NCBI GenBank assembly: GCA_025060325.1
Contig: JANXBW010000029.1
Span: 1 to 57,819, forward strand
Origin: Thermoguttaceae bacterium
GTDB taxonomy: Bacteria > Planctomycetota > Planctomycetia > Pirellulales > Thermoguttaceae
DNA length: 57,819 nt
Direction of reading: 5' to 3'
The notes under the pieces are model-generated. The model ran no database searches, was not told the DNA's origin, and saw nothing but the letters and a program-made list of their open reading frames with translations. Both the position numbers and the translations under genes were made by a program. Of the stretch, positions 27,399 through 37,416 are shown one piece after another; position 1 is the first letter of the stretch; each line of letters begins with the position of its first letter.

Positions 27399-28784
27399 AT
27401 GACCCGGAAGCTCAGGCGGCGAACTGTCCTGCGGCAGGCTTTCATGGGCGGCGGTGCGTTGATGATCGTCCCCCTGGCCCGAAGCGTTTTTTCTTATCAA
27501 GCCAACGAAAAGGTGGCCTATGCGGCCATCGGGCTAGGCAATCGTGGCAGCTATCTTGCGCAAACATTTGCGCGGATTGGTGGCCAGCCGGTCGTATTCT
27601 GCGATGCCAATCGGACCAAGGTAGCGCCGCTGGCCGAGAAATTTCCCTCGGCTCATGTGTATCAAGATTTTCGACGAATGTTTGACGAACGGGAAAAACA
27701 AATCGATGCGGTGATCGTGGCCACACCTGATCATACCCATGCGGTGGCCTCGGCCATGGGGATCCGGCGAGGTAAACACGTTTACTGCGAAAAACCGATA
27801 GCTCACGACGTTCGGGAGGCGCGGACGTTGCGGCTTTTGGCGGCCGAGTATAAGGTCGCTACGCAAATGGGTAATCAAGGGATGGCGAGTGACTCGTTCC
27901 GGCGGACTTTGGAAGCCATCGAAGACGGTGCCATTGGCCCGATTCGCGAGGCCCATGTCTGGTTTGTTGCTGGCGGCACAGGCCCCCGACAGTTGCCGAA
28001 AGATACACCGCCCGTACCACCGGAACTGGACTGGGATGCCTGGCTGGGACCGGCAGCCGATCGGCCTTATCATCCACAGTATGTCTTTGGCTGGGGTGGC
28101 TGGTGGGATTTCGCCACGGGAATGCTTGGCGGGGGTGGTTCACACTCGCTCAATTTGACCTTTAAAGCTTTGCGACTTCGTCAACTTTGGGAAGGACCCG
28201 CAAACCCGGGAAAGTATATCCGCGTCGAAAGTACCATCCCCGAAAAAGCCCCTCATGGCTTCCCGCGGTGGCAATTCCTTCGCTATCACATCCCCGCTCG
28301 GGGTGGCCTTCCCCCGGCGATTATTTACTGGTACAACGCTGAGGAAGGCGAGCTCCGGCGCCAAGGCGTGTGGGAAAAACTGGAGCACATAGCCGGCCGA
28401 GACCTCGAGTGGAAAGACGGAAGTTGGACACCCCGCTCGGGCACCCTTTTGGTGGGGGAAAAGGGAGTCGTCCACACCAATGCTCATAATTCTGTGTGCC
28501 AGCTTCTACCCGTTGATAAATTCGCTGATCAATCCGGCCCGCCACGGCGGTATCCTCACACGCCAGGCCATGAGTACGAATTTATCGCCGCTTGTCGGGG
28601 GCAGGCACGCTGCTTTTCCGAGTTTGATCACTCAGGGCCGGTGATCGAGCTTTTGCTCCTCGGTAACGTGGCCGGGCGGTTTGACGACCCCCTCGAGTTT
28701 GACCCGGTCGAAGGCCGAGTTGTCAACAATGAGGAGGCTGATGCCCTCTTGCGGCCTCCCTATCGCAAAGGGTGGGCGCTGTAA
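27399..28784 (+). CDS. Gfo/Idh/MocA family oxidoreductase with Tat signal (second copy)
   Basis: A 461-residue exported oxidoreductase. A Tat-like N terminus (RKLRRRTVLRQAF) precedes a Rossmann motif (GLGNRGSY, near residue 45), the nucleotide/substrate signature ATPDHTHAVASA and the catalytic-lysine motif YCEKPIA. It shares long stretches with the protein at 2929, such as VATPDHTHAVASA and the MGNQG region, so the two are paralogues within one exported subfamily. The ATG at 27399 follows TAGGAGGGG; a longer frame upstream (27348) lacks such a site and would bury the Tat signal. No hydrolase partner is adjacent, unlike the first copy. Confidence 0.93.
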   Translation: MTRKLRRRTVLRQAFMGGGALMIVPLARSVFSYQANEKVAYAAIGLGNRGSYLAQTFARIGGQPVVFCDANRTKVAPLAEKFPSAHVYQDFRRMFDEREKQIDAVIVATPDHTHAVASAMGIRRGKHVYCEKPIAHDVREARTLRLLAAEYKVATQMGNQGMASDSFRRTLEAIEDGAIGPIREAHVWFVAGGTGPRQLPKDTPPVPPELDWDAWLGPAADRPYHPQYVFGWGGWWDFATGMLGGGGSHSLNLTFKALRLRQLWEGPANPGKYIRVESTIPEKAPHGFPRWQFLRYHIPARGGLPPAIIYWYNAEEGELRRQGVWEKLEHIAGRDLEWKDGSWTPRSGTLLVGEKGVVHTNAHNSVCQLLPVDKFADQSGPPRRYPHTPGHEYEFIAACRGQARCFSEFDHSGPVIELLLLGNVAGRFDDPLEFDPVEGRVVNNEEADALLRPPYRKGWAL

Positions 28785-28805
28785 CCGGTCCCCTACCGGG
28801 CCTAT

Positions 28806-28821
28806 AGGCGGACGGCCGCCT
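28806..28821. terminator. Small GC-rich hairpin between convergent genes
   Basis: AGGCGG (28806-28811) pairs with CCGCCT (28816-28821) around a four-base loop, in the 124-base gap between the convergent oxidoreductase and DUF255 genes. No T-run follows, so its role as a terminator rests on position. Confidence 0.25.
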
Positions 28822-28908
28822 GCGAGTTTGGAAAAACACCATCGGCGGCCGGGATGCCTGTTTTGCTCATACCTGCGACGGGAAAAACCGTCCGTTTGAC
28901 CCTTAGGT

Positions 28909-31002
28909 TTATCGGGCGGGGGAAGACTGCTCGGAAAGAAGCTTGCCAATCTGCCCCAGCCCGACGGCGGGACGTTGACAAGTGCGATTTCGGCACAGGA
29001 AGAGGACCGGCTGCTGGCCGGCTGCTAGACGCTGGGCTTCCTCGGCTATCGGACTAAGCCAACTTGCCACCAAGTGTGTGGGTGGCACCTTTCCCGTTTC
29101 GTCCACGGGAAGGAAAACAACAAGCCTAGCCGGCAGGAAACGCCCGTGCACTTCTTGAAGCGCTCTCTGCGTGCCCGGGTCTTCCGGTCGACCGACAACG
29201 ACCATCTCCGTCACACCGCAGGTCATGGCCTCATGCGCTAGGATCGCTTGTGTACACGCAACGGGGGCGGCACTGACATACGCCAAGCAGACTCTAAGGG
29301 CTCTCTCCGCCCAGTCGACAAAATCGTCCCGCTCCAAGAGTAAGCCAAGGTAGTAAAGCCCCAAAGCAGCCAGGGCGTTGCCGCTCGGGGTTGGGGAATC
29401 GAGCACATCTTTTCGGCGGAAAAGTGGGGGGTTAGCATCAGCTGGTGTGGCAAAGAACCCTCCGCCAACCGGATCGGCAAAATCGGCAATCATCCCCTGG
29501 GCAAGTTCGCTGGCCCAGGAGAGATAGGCCACAGTGCCCGTAACTTGATACATCTGAACAAGCGCCCAAATGAGGGCCGCATAGTCTTCCAGATAACCCT
29601 GCCCGCCGCGCCGACCATCCCGCCACACACGATAAAGTCGGCTATCGTCCCACAAATGGTTGTGGATAAACGAAAGGCAGTCTCTGGCCGCCTGAAGATA
29701 AGCCTGCTGGCCAAAGGCGGCACCGGCCAGCGCGAAAGCCTCTGCCGCCAAAGCGTTCCAGGAAACAAGCACCTTGTCATCCCGTAAGGGCCGACAGCGC
29801 TTATTTCGCAATGACAAAAGCTGTGCCTTGATTTGGCCGAAAAGTTCCGCCATTTCCTGAGGGGATACCCCAGTTGCGGCCGCCAATTCATCAACAGAAC
29901 GAGCTTGATGGAGCACGTATTTGCCATCCACCTGGGCAGCGGGACTTGTCCACGCAAGAAGGACCAATGCCGCCTGCTGCGGTCCCAGCTGCTCCGCTAA
30001 TTCCGTAGCACTCCAAAGGTAAAACTTCCCCTCTTCGCCTTCGCTGTCGGCGTCCTCACTTGTTGCAAAAGCCCCGCCGGGTAACCGCATATCAGCTAGC
30101 AAGTAATCCAGCGTTCGGCAAGCAGTGGCCTTGAAGCTCGGGTTCCCCCAGGCCTGCCAGGCTTCCAGATACGCCAGCGCCAGCATTCCGTTGTCGTAGA
30201 GCATCTTTTCAAAATGGGGAATCAACCACGCAGCGTCGACACTATAACGGTGAAACCCACCGCCGAGCTGATCATGGATTCCCCCTGCCGCCATCGCCGC
30301 AAGGGTTTTCTCCACCATATGCCGGGCTCCGTCGTCGCCCGTTCGATGCCAGTATCTTAAAAGGACCCGAAGCTCAAGTGGCCGGGGAAACTTAGGTGCA
30401 CGGCCAAAGCCACCGTTATGTGGATCAAATTCCTGGCGGAGAAGATCCACTACATGGGGAAGCATCGACGAAGCAGGCACACTCCCCACTGGCGGCTTTG
30501 TGTTTGCCCGTTCCAAAGCGGCGCGGACTTGCCGTGCTACCCCGAGGATCTCCTGGCGCCGATTCTCCCAGGCTTCGATTACCGCCTGGAGGACCTCGTC
30601 GAAGCCGGGCATGCCACCTTGCCGACGGGGCGGCCAATAGGTGCCCCCGAAAAAAGGCTCAAGGTCCGGCGTGAGGAACACACTTAGCGGCCAACCGACA
30701 TGCCCTCCGAGGGCCTGGACCGCCTCGCAATACGTCTGGTCAACATCGGGCAATTCTTCGCGATCAACCTTGACCGGGATGAAATGCTCGTTAAGAAGTC
30801 GAGCGATTTCCGGGTCGCGAAAGCTTTCCTTTTCCATCACATGGCACCAATGGCACGCGGCATATCCGACCGAAAGGAAGATCGGTTTCTGTTGACGCCG
30901 AGCGGCTTCGAAGGCTTCTTTGCCCCAGGGGTACCAGTCCACCGGATTGTCCGCATGCTGCTGCAAATAAGGGCTAAGACTTGACCAAAGGCGGTTGGCC
31001 AT
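28909..31002 (-). CDS. DUF255 thioredoxin-fold protein (YyaL / SPATA20 family)
   Basis: A 697-residue cytoplasmic protein of the widespread YyaL/SPATA20 family. The N-terminal thioredoxin-like domain begins [25 protein letters not shown] and has a C-H-W-C pair (AACHWCHVM, near residue 50) followed by [10 protein letters not shown]. The remaining 500 residues form an (alpha/alpha)6-barrel-like region similar to N-acylglucosamine 2-epimerase folds ([49 protein letters not shown]). The biochemical function of the family is unsettled. The ATG is preceded by AGGA. No functional link to its neighbours is visible. Confidence 0.93.
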   Translation of the reverse strand: MANRLWSSLSPYLQQHADNPVDWYPWGKEAFEAARRQQKPIFLSVGYAACHWCHVMEKESFRDPEIARLLNEHFIPVKVDREELPDVDQTYCEAVQALGGHVGWPLSVFLTPDLEPFFGGTYWPPRRQGGMPGFDEVLQAVIEAWENRRQEILGVARQVRAALERANTKPPVGSVPASSMLPHVVDLLRQEFDPHNGGFGRAPKFPRPLELRVLLRYWHRTGDDGARHMVEKTLAAMAAGGIHDQLGGGFHRYSVDAAWLIPHFEKMLYDNGMLALAYLEAWQAWGNPSFKATACRTLDYLLADMRLPGGAFATSEDADSEGEEGKFYLWSATELAEQLGPQQAALVLLAWTSPAAQVDGKYVLHQARSVDELAAATGVSPQEMAELFGQIKAQLLSLRNKRCRPLRDDKVLVSWNALAAEAFALAGAAFGQQAYLQAARDCLSFIHNHLWDDSRLYRVWRDGRRGGQGYLEDYAALIWALVQMYQVTGTVAYLSWASELAQGMIADFADPVGGGFFATPADANPPLFRRKDVLDSPTPSGNALAALGLYYLGLLLERDDFVDWAERALRVCLAYVSAAPVACTQAILAHEAMTCGVTEMVVVGRPEDPGTQRALQEVHGRFLPARLVVFLPVDETGKVPPTHLVASWLSPIAEEAQRLAAGQQPVLFLCRNRTCQRPAVGLGQIGKLLSEQSSPAR

Positions 31003-31823
31003 GTTGATTTTTCCTATGTGGATAAATCAAAGGTTCCTTGTTCCCAATTTGTCGCGAAGTACCACCGCAGGGTCCGCTCGCAAGCGTCAAGAAGCTAGGT
31101 GCTGCGTGGAAGCGGGCAAATGTGCCGCGGGTTGCCCTTCGCCTCCCCCCCTCAACACCTGCAAGGTGCGAATTAGCAGCCAAACCCCGCGTCACACTTA
31201 TGTCAACCTTCCTTGGCAAAATTCTAGATGGATTGATCTATGGCGGCTCAAATTTGTCCCGCCCTTGGATAAGCAGGGTGCCAACATAAACGCGGGCTGG
31301 ACCCCCTGCCGGAAGAAACCCAACTTGTCCCGCCAGCTCCCCTTCCCGGGGGAGGAGCCGCGTCCCTTCCGGCCATGAAAAGCGTTAGGACAGCAGCCCG
31401 GCGGCAGGGGGCATCGCGCCAAGTTCCCCGCATTGGACAAGACGCTCTTCCCGCTACCCCCGTCACGCCCCCCGGCTCCCGAATTTCCAGCATTCTGGGG
31501 AAGCGCGTCGGGCGCAAATCCCCCGCATGTGCGTGGGCTTCATGAGCTCGTCCTTATCAGGGACGCCCGAACCAATAGTCCCCTGCCTGTGCACGGGCTT
31601 CCTCCGTGGAGAGTCCTACCGAAGTGGGCGAAGTCGCATTCCTACCTACGGCACATTACAATAAGGGGTCGCCGGCTGTCCGGAATGAGCGTTTTTGCGC
31701 GGAGGATGGGCAGAATAGACAAAACAGGAATAAGATTGCGCCCCATTTATGGCTTTTTGTCCGCCTGGACCCCGGTGACTTCCGGTGACTTGGCGGCCCT
31801 TAAGCTCCCAGAGGTAGCCTGAG
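31003..31823. other. Long spacer before the lipid-type cluster
   Basis: I recognise no gene in these 821 bases. Just before the ACP gene a 45-codon frame (31685-31822) ends one base before the ACP ATG, but it resembles nothing known. A 10-base tandem duplication is listed separately. Confidence 0.45.
31772..31791 (+). repeat. Tandem 10-base duplication upstream of the ACP gene
   Basis: CCGGTGACTT is repeated exactly twice in tandem (31772-31781, 31782-31791), ending 32 bases before the ACP start. It may be replication slippage or part of a binding site; nothing else decides between these. Confidence 0.35.
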
Positions 31824-32084
31824 ATGACGGAAGCGGAAATTCGGCAGCTTGTCCTGGGAATAATCGCCGACATCGTCCCCGATCAAGATTTGTCGCAAAT
31901 ACGCGATGACGAACCGCTTCGCGACCAGCTCGGTCTCGACAGCATGGACTTCCTAGACATAGTCATGGAGCTCCGGCGTCGGTATCGAATGCAAATCCCG
32001 GAGGAAGATTATCCCCGCCTGGCCACCGTGGCAGGGACAATTGAGTATCTCAAGCCGCGGCTTGCCCAGTTGGCTCCGGGGTAA
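31824..32084 (+). CDS. Acyl carrier protein
   Basis: An 86-residue acyl carrier protein that would carry acyl chains on a phosphopantetheine arm. The attachment motif is GLDSMDFLD with Ser40 as the modified residue, and the four-helix pattern and length are typical. It differs clearly from a housekeeping AcpP (DSL motif replaced by DSM, more basic helix II-III), so a specialised pathway is likely. GAGGTAG precedes the ATG. It is the first gene of a four-gene + strand cluster with two CrtI-like oxidoreductases and a FabZ-like dehydratase. Confidence 0.93.
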   Translation: MTEAEIRQLVLGIIADIVPDQDLSQIRDDEPLRDQLGLDSMDFLDIVMELRRRYRMQIPEEDYPRLATVAGTIEYLKPRLAQLAPG

Positions 32085-32135
32085 CCGGTGGAGGAGGTCG
32101 GCGCGGACCGAAACTGGGCGGGATGGCCGGTGACG

Positions 32136-33539
32136 ATGACAGATTTCGACGTGGTAGTTATCGGAGGGGGGCTGTCCGGCCTGTCAGCCGCACTTCGCCT
32201 TGCGCTTTTCGGCTATCGGGTGTGCCTAGTTGAGCAGCAGCCCCGTCTTGGGGGCATGAACACCTATTTCGAAAGAGACGGGAAGACAATTGAGACAGCG
32301 CTTCATGCGCTCACCAACTGGCCGGGGGGAAATGGGCCGGCTTCGCCGTGGCGGCTCATCTTGAGGCAGCTCCGGCTCCCTTCCGCGGAGTTTCCCCTTG
32401 CCCCGCAAGCTTTTTCCCAAATCCGCTTGGGAGGAACCTTCCTTAACTTCGGGAACGATTTTCGGCTTTTTCTAGAAGAGGCAAAGCGGTTTCCGGCGGG
32501 TGATCAGGTGGGGCTTTTCGTCGACAGAAGTCTTCTTCCGTATTCTTTATGGGCTTGTCCGGCGGGCTTTGGGTCGGCTCGCAAAGTCCTCCTGGAGTGG
32601 CTTGGTAATTCGCCTCTTTTGCCAATGATCTATTTGCCGGTAGCTGCTTTTGGGGCAGCCACGGAAGGGGACATGCCGTTTGGTGTCTTTTCCATGCTTT
32701 TCCGGGCCATTTTTGCGGAGGGGCTTTGCCGGCCGGTAGGCGGCATTAAAGCCCTGCTTACACTTCTTCATCGCCAGTTAGAGCGGTACGGGGCTTTCCT
32801 CTTATTGAGACAGCGGGTTGCGGCGATTCGAACCGCAGGTGATCAGGTGCTGGCAGTCACCCTGCAAAATGGAGAATCGATAACGGCTCGGCAGTTTGTC
32901 AGCACTATCGGCTGGCCGGAGACGTGGGCACTCCTTCAGGACAACGCCGGGACGGCTCGACAGAGCCAATCACCCCCTGCCGGCCGGATCAGCTTCCTGG
33001 AAGTGATCGCGGAGCTATCGTGTCCCCCGGCGGAACTTGGGTTCCGGCCAAGTATGCTCTTTTACTGCTTAAAGGACGAGTGTGACTTCCGTGCTCCGTC
33101 GGAGCTTATTGAGCCGCGACTTGGCGCCGTGTGTGCCCCGGGGAACTTCCAGTATCCTGATCCTGCCTCCGAGCCGATGGCCAAAACGATGCGGTTAACT
33201 TGCTTGGCAGCTTATGACCAGTGGGCGAGCCTACCGGCCGGCCAGTATCAAACGGAAAAGATGAAAGCAGCTGAAAAACTGCTAACCACTTTGGCCAGCT
33301 TAGGCTGGGATATTCGGCCCGCGATTGTCAACATCGAGGTGACCACTCCGCTTACGCTTGCCCGCTACACCGGTCGCTCCCAGGGGGCTGTGTACGGTAG
33401 TCCGCACAAGCTTTGGGACGGGAAAACACCGTTTGCGAACCTTTTCCTGGCAGGTACCGACCAAGGTCTACCGGGAGTAGTGGGGGCCCTCCTTAGTGGC
33501 ATAATCGTGGTCAATCAACACCTGCTCCCTAAGGCCTAA
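32136..33539 (+). CDS. CrtI-like FAD-dependent oxidoreductase (first of two)
   Basis: A 467-residue FAD-dependent protein of the phytoene desaturase/carotenoid isomerase-like superfamily. The dinucleotide motif VVIGGGLSGLSAA lies at residues 7-19, followed by the PRLGGMNTYFE stretch usual in CrtI/CrtISO-type enzymes. A C-terminal FAD loop reads NLFLAGTDQGLPGVVGALLSG. It could desaturate, isomerise or saturate a polyene or acyl chain; the reaction is not fixed by sequence. The start is uncertain: the frame opens at GTG 32088, 4 bases after the ACP stop, and a GTG at 32130 is also possible. The ATG at 32136 starts just before the FAD motif. The close spacing argues for cotranscription with the ACP gene. 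Confidence 0.85.
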   Translation: MTDFDVVVIGGGLSGLSAALRLALFGYRVCLVEQQPRLGGMNTYFERDGKTIETALHALTNWPGGNGPASPWRLILRQLRLPSAEFPLAPQAFSQIRLGGTFLNFGNDFRLFLEEAKRFPAGDQVGLFVDRSLLPYSLWACPAGFGSARKVLLEWLGNSPLLPMIYLPVAAFGAATEGDMPFGVFSMLFRAIFAEGLCRPVGGIKALLTLLHRQLERYGAFLLLRQRVAAIRTAGDQVLAVTLQNGESITARQFVSTIGWPETWALLQDNAGTARQSQSPPAGRISFLEVIAELSCPPAELGFRPSMLFYCLKDECDFRAPSELIEPRLGAVCAPGNFQYPDPASEPMAKTMRLTCLAAYDQWASLPAGQYQTEKMKAAEKLLTTLASLGWDIRPAIVNIEVTTPLTLARYTGRSQGAVYGSPHKLWDGKTPFANLFLAGTDQGLPGVVGALLSGIIVVNQHLLPKA

Positions 33540-33810
33540 AATTACCATACCCGCCTTTTGGCCAAATATTGGCACGGTAGGCCAGGTACTGAAATGCTAA
33601 CTAACAAGGGCGCTGCGACTGTGTTTTGGGGAGGCCGCCGGCCGCTTGAGCCACATAAGTTATCTTCTTCGTCAGCGCAGGGGTGGGGACGATAAAAATT
33701 GGTTTTTTGGCCGAAGAATCGCACCGCTTAAGCGCCGATCGGTAAAGCCATCGGTCTTTTTAGACGGGAGCAACCGGTCGAAACCACTTAGACCTTCACA
33801 TAATGCTTTT

Positions 33811-35271
33811 ATGCCGGCAGATTCGCACTGGGGTATTCGCCGAGAGTATGATGTCATCGTGGTAGGCTCGGGACTTGCGGGCCTAACGGCAGCCTACCGA
33901 CTCGCCCAGGCGGGTTTTTCCGTTTTGATCCTCGAAAAGCATCACCTCATTGGAGGGCTGGCTACTTATTTTCGTCGGCCGGGGGGAATTATCTTCGATG
34001 TCTCCCTTCACGGATTCCCCAGAGCCATGAGGAAAAGTCTATCCCGATACTGGGGCGAGGAACTGGCCGGGCCAGTAACGCGACTTGAGGATATTCGCTT
34101 TGACAATCCCCAGTTCCAGCTGAGCACATCTTTTGACGTGGATGATGTGCGAACACTCCTCGTTGATCGCTTCCACGTATCAGAGGCACAATTGGAACGG
34201 TTTTGGCAAACCATCTGCCGGCGCCAGTTCTTCGACGATTGGCGCTTATCGACAAGGCAGATGCTGGAGGAGTTTTTCCCCGGCCAACCGGAGGTGATCC
34301 GCTTCCTGCTCGAGCCTATTTGCTATGCCAATGGGAGTAACGAGGACGATCCGGCCGTCACATTTGCCGTGGTGCTAGCGAATTTTCTTCGGGGAGGTGT
34401 TTACTCGTTTCTCGGAGGTACCGACCGGTTTGTTAATCTCCTGCGGGACAAGCTCCGTCAAGCCAATGTTGACATTCGCACCTCTAGCCGGGTAGAGAAA
34501 ATTATCGTCCACAAGAGGCATGTTCAAGGTGTGCAAGTAAACGGCCGAATCATTCGGGCACAAGCGGTCCTATCAAATGCCCATTTGCTTGCCACGGTCT
34601 TTGAGCTTGTCGAGCCCGATGAGTTCGGAGAGGACTTCCTGCAAGAGGCACGAACCGTTCGGCCGGCTTGTTCTAGCACCCAAGTTTATCTGGCCTTTCA
34701 GCCGGGGTATAAGCTCCCGCGGAAGGAGCTGGGGGATTTGCTCTTTCGGTCGAAGGAAAAGGACTTCAGCCCTAGTGGACTTAGCCGGTGGCCGCCGTCA
34801 AGCCGAACTTATACTTTCTACTACCACGATTTTCGCCCAGGTCACCCCCGGTGTTATGCTGTCTCCAGCACGAATGCCAGGTACGAAGATTGGGCAAATC
34901 TGTCTCCCGCCGATTATCAGTCGGCCAAGAGCCGGTTGATTGAGGAGACGATTTGCGATTTAGAGGAATTGGTGCCCGATGTCCGCAAGGCCATCGATTG
35001 GGCCGAAGCAGCTACGCCGCGAACTTTTGCGCGGTATACCGGGCATCCAGAGGGAGCCAACTTCGGCACGAAGTACGAAGGACTAGCCATTAGCCGAGCC
35101 ATCCCTCGGCAGATCGCTGGTCTCTTTCACGCCGGTAGTGTAGGGATCCTCATGTCCGGCTATTTGGGCACAGTCAACTACGGCGTGCTGGTTGCTTCCG
35201 AAGTGGAAGCTTTCCTCAAAAGATTGCCTTCTCCAAACCTCGAGGATAATTCCCAGAGCTGGAATTCCTAA
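33811..35271 (+). CDS. CrtI-like FAD-dependent oxidoreductase (second of two)
   Basis: A 486-residue second CrtI-like flavoprotein, only distantly similar to the one upstream. The FAD motif VVGSGLAGLTAAYRL is at residues about 18-32, and the motif HHLIGGLATYFRRPGG follows. Near the C terminus PRTFARYTGHPEGANFG and a FAD-binding segment FHAGSVGILMSGYLG match carotenoid-isomerase-like proteins. The open frame extends 55 codons further upstream, but that part is low-complexity and basic, so ATG 33811 is preferred; no strong ribosome-binding site precedes it. Two such enzymes in one ACP cluster suggest successive redox steps on one substrate, which is inference. Confidence 0.85.
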   Translation: MPADSHWGIRREYDVIVVGSGLAGLTAAYRLAQAGFSVLILEKHHLIGGLATYFRRPGGIIFDVSLHGFPRAMRKSLSRYWGEELAGPVTRLEDIRFDNPQFQLSTSFDVDDVRTLLVDRFHVSEAQLERFWQTICRRQFFDDWRLSTRQMLEEFFPGQPEVIRFLLEPICYANGSNEDDPAVTFAVVLANFLRGGVYSFLGGTDRFVNLLRDKLRQANVDIRTSSRVEKIIVHKRHVQGVQVNGRIIRAQAVLSNAHLLATVFELVEPDEFGEDFLQEARTVRPACSSTQVYLAFQPGYKLPRKELGDLLFRSKEKDFSPSGLSRWPPSSRTYTFYYHDFRPGHPRCYAVSSTNARYEDWANLSPADYQSAKSRLIEETICDLEELVPDVRKAIDWAEAATPRTFARYTGHPEGANFGTKYEGLAISRAIPRQIAGLFHAGSVGILMSGYLGTVNYGVLVASEVEAFLKRLPSPNLEDNSQSWNS

Positions 35272-35350
35272 ACAGCCCTTACGCTGGGACCTTGCCTAGT
35301 TAGTCCGGTAAGTGTGTTTTCAAAATAGAGTAAGGTGTCGACTGCCTGAT

Positions 35351-35863
35351 ATGGACATTCGCAGCCTCCTTCCCCACCGAGAACCATTTCTATTTGTAGA
35401 CAATCTGGTGGCAATAAGTGACCGGCACGTGATTGCAGAGAAGACCTTCACGGGGACCGAAGCGTTCTTTGCGGGGCATTTCCCGGACATGCCGATCGTG
35501 CCCGGTGTTCTTCTATGTGAATGCGCCTTTCAAGCAGCGGCCGCTTGGTTGGCCACGGTTGGCCGTAACCGAGAAAAGGGGCCGCCGGACGCGGCGGCCA
35601 CCTCCCCCGCCGTCGTTAAACTCGCACCACAGGAGTCCCGGTCATACTTACCGGTTGTCACTCGGGCTAGCGATATTCAATTCCGCCAGCCGGTTTACCC
35701 GGGGGATACGGTCCGAATAGAGGTATCGCTGGAAGATATGGCCAGCAACGCCTACCGGTTCGTCGGCCGGATATTTAAAAACCAAAAGCTAGCGGTTCGG
35801 TTGGAATTTATCTGCATGCTCGTTGATAAATCGGCGCTTGTTGACCAAAAAGGGCAAAGCTAA
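35351..35863 (+). CDS. FabZ-like 3-hydroxyacyl-ACP dehydratase
   Basis: A 170-residue hot-dog-fold dehydratase expected to remove water from 3-hydroxyacyl-ACP. The catalytic pair is visible: H43 in AGHFPDMPIVPG and E57 in GVLLCECAF. The N-terminal LLPHREPFLFVD is the standard FabZ opening. A basic/Ala-rich insertion of about 25 residues follows the central helix, making it longer than typical FabZ (about 150). The start at ATG 35351 removes 13 unlikely upstream residues. It ends the ACP/CrtI cluster, 79 bases after the second flavoprotein. No ketosynthase or ketoreductase is in the cluster. Confidence 0.9.
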   Translation: MDIRSLLPHREPFLFVDNLVAISDRHVIAEKTFTGTEAFFAGHFPDMPIVPGVLLCECAFQAAAAWLATVGRNREKGPPDAAATSPAVVKLAPQESRSYLPVVTRASDIQFRQPVYPGDTVRIEVSLEDMASNAYRFVGRIFKNQKLAVRLEFICMLVDKSALVDQKGQS

Positions 35864-35970
35864 ACACAGAAAGTTGCACCGCGATCAGCGGAAAGCCGCC
35901 AGCTGCTCCTGTGCTAGCCAAAATTGAGCCACTTTGGCCCACCAAAAGTTTGCACCCGAACCGGTTCTCA

Positions 35971-37416
35971 TCAGGCTAGCCAATTGTCGACATTTTTCAT
36001 CGTCCACGGCTCGCGCTGCGGTCTCGTCAACATGCGATTGGCCTCCTCATCGTCGGGGAAACACTCCCGATCCGGATCCCAGCGGAGCTTTCGGCCAAGC
36101 ATCATGGCAATGTTGCCGATGTGGGCGATGTTAATCGTCTTGTGCCCAATGATGGCTGGGGCATAGCACGGCTTGCGAGACTTGATGCAGTCAAGGAAGT
36201 TGCGGTGCTCGCCGCCGAGGTGGCCCGCCTCGCGAGGAACAATTTCGCCGGGTACGTAAACGCCGACCTCTTGCGGCTCCACAGGGATGTCCAAGAGCTC
36301 CCGACGCGATGCCCGCAAGCCCCCGCGCCAACGATGCGACTCAATCCACCCATCCGTCCCTTCGAAACGAATGCCCGGCTGCGAAGTCCGACCGACCACG
36401 GGAAATTCGTACTGGCCGTCCGGGCTTAAATCGCCCGGGCCGGCCGAAACCCGCATCGTCACCCCGTCGCTGTAACGATAGTGGATGTCAAAGGTGGGGG
36501 CGGTATTATAAACAGCATCTCGCGGCGGGAAATCGCCTTTGCCCTCCACTTCCACCGGGCCACTTAATTCCGTCTGATGCCCCCACTGTGCTAAATCGAT
36601 CATGTGAGCGCCCCAATCGGTCAACACTCCGCCGGAGAAAGCCAAATTCCACCGGAAATTGCCGTGAACTCGCGCAGCGATATAAGGCATCCACGGGGCT
36701 TGCCCCAACCACATGTCGTAATCCAGGTGCGGTGGCGGATCGGATGGTTTAATCACCCCAAAAAGCTGGGCCGCTTCGGCAGCAAGCCGGGCACCAGTGT
36801 TGCCCATCGGCAGCCGAACCTCGATGTGCCGCAGTTTCCCAATCACCCCTTTACGGACTAGACAAATCAGCCGAATGTAGGCATCGATAGAGCGATTCTC
36901 CGAAGCGACCTGGAATACCGTCTTTCGCTCCTCGACGGTGCGGCAGAGGACCTGCCCCTCCTCAACAAACAAAGTCAACGGTTTTTCACAGAGCACATCC
37001 TTTCCGGCTTTGGCTGCCATCAGTGCCGGGATCACATGCCAGTGATCCGGAGTACAATTCATGATGGCGTCAACGTCTTTCCTGTTGATGAGCTCGCGGA
37101 AATCTTTATAGGCAGCACAGCCCTTCCAGTTTCCCCCAAGCCGCTCCTGATAAAAAGCATCGACCTTCCGCTTAGCATCGGCCAAGTGATTGGCGTCGAC
37201 ATCGCAAACGGCGATTACCTGGGCATCAGGATGCCGAAACACTTGGTCGAGGTTCCAACCCCGGCCATGACCGCCACACCCGATAAGCCCGAGCATCACC
37301 CGCTCACTCGGCGGAGCCACACCGCCAAGTCCCAAGGTGGAAGCTCGCAGGAAAAGCGGACAGCTCACTACTGCCCCACCGAGAAGCTTTCGCCGAGAAA
37401 AACGGGCAGGCTTCAT
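35971..37416 (-). CDS. Gfo/Idh/MocA family oxidoreductase with Tat signal (third copy)
   Basis: A 481-residue exported oxidoreductase. The N terminus has a twin-arginine motif (FSRRKLLGG) and a hydrophobic segment. The Rossmann motif is GCGGHGRGW, followed by NCTPDHWHVIP and the catalytic-lysine motif LCEKPLTLFV. It belongs to a different subgroup from the copies at 2929 and 27399: it has MNCTPDHWH instead of VATPDHTHA and a different C-terminal tail. A GGGGAG site precedes the ATG. It converges on the FabZ-like gene, with about 107 bases between them. The substrate is unknown. Confidence 0.93.
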   Translation of the reverse strand: MKPARFSRRKLLGGAVVSCPLFLRASTLGLGGVAPPSERVMLGLIGCGGHGRGWNLDQVFRHPDAQVIAVCDVDANHLADAKRKVDAFYQERLGGNWKGCAAYKDFRELINRKDVDAIMNCTPDHWHVIPALMAAKAGKDVLCEKPLTLFVEEGQVLCRTVEERKTVFQVASENRSIDAYIRLICLVRKGVIGKLRHIEVRLPMGNTGARLAAEAAQLFGVIKPSDPPPHLDYDMWLGQAPWMPYIAARVHGNFRWNLAFSGGVLTDWGAHMIDLAQWGHQTELSGPVEVEGKGDFPPRDAVYNTAPTFDIHYRYSDGVTMRVSAGPGDLSPDGQYEFPVVGRTSQPGIRFEGTDGWIESHRWRGGLRASRRELLDIPVEPQEVGVYVPGEIVPREAGHLGGEHRNFLDCIKSRKPCYAPAIIGHKTINIAHIGNIAMMLGRKLRWDPDRECFPDDEEANRMLTRPQREPWTMKNVDNWLA

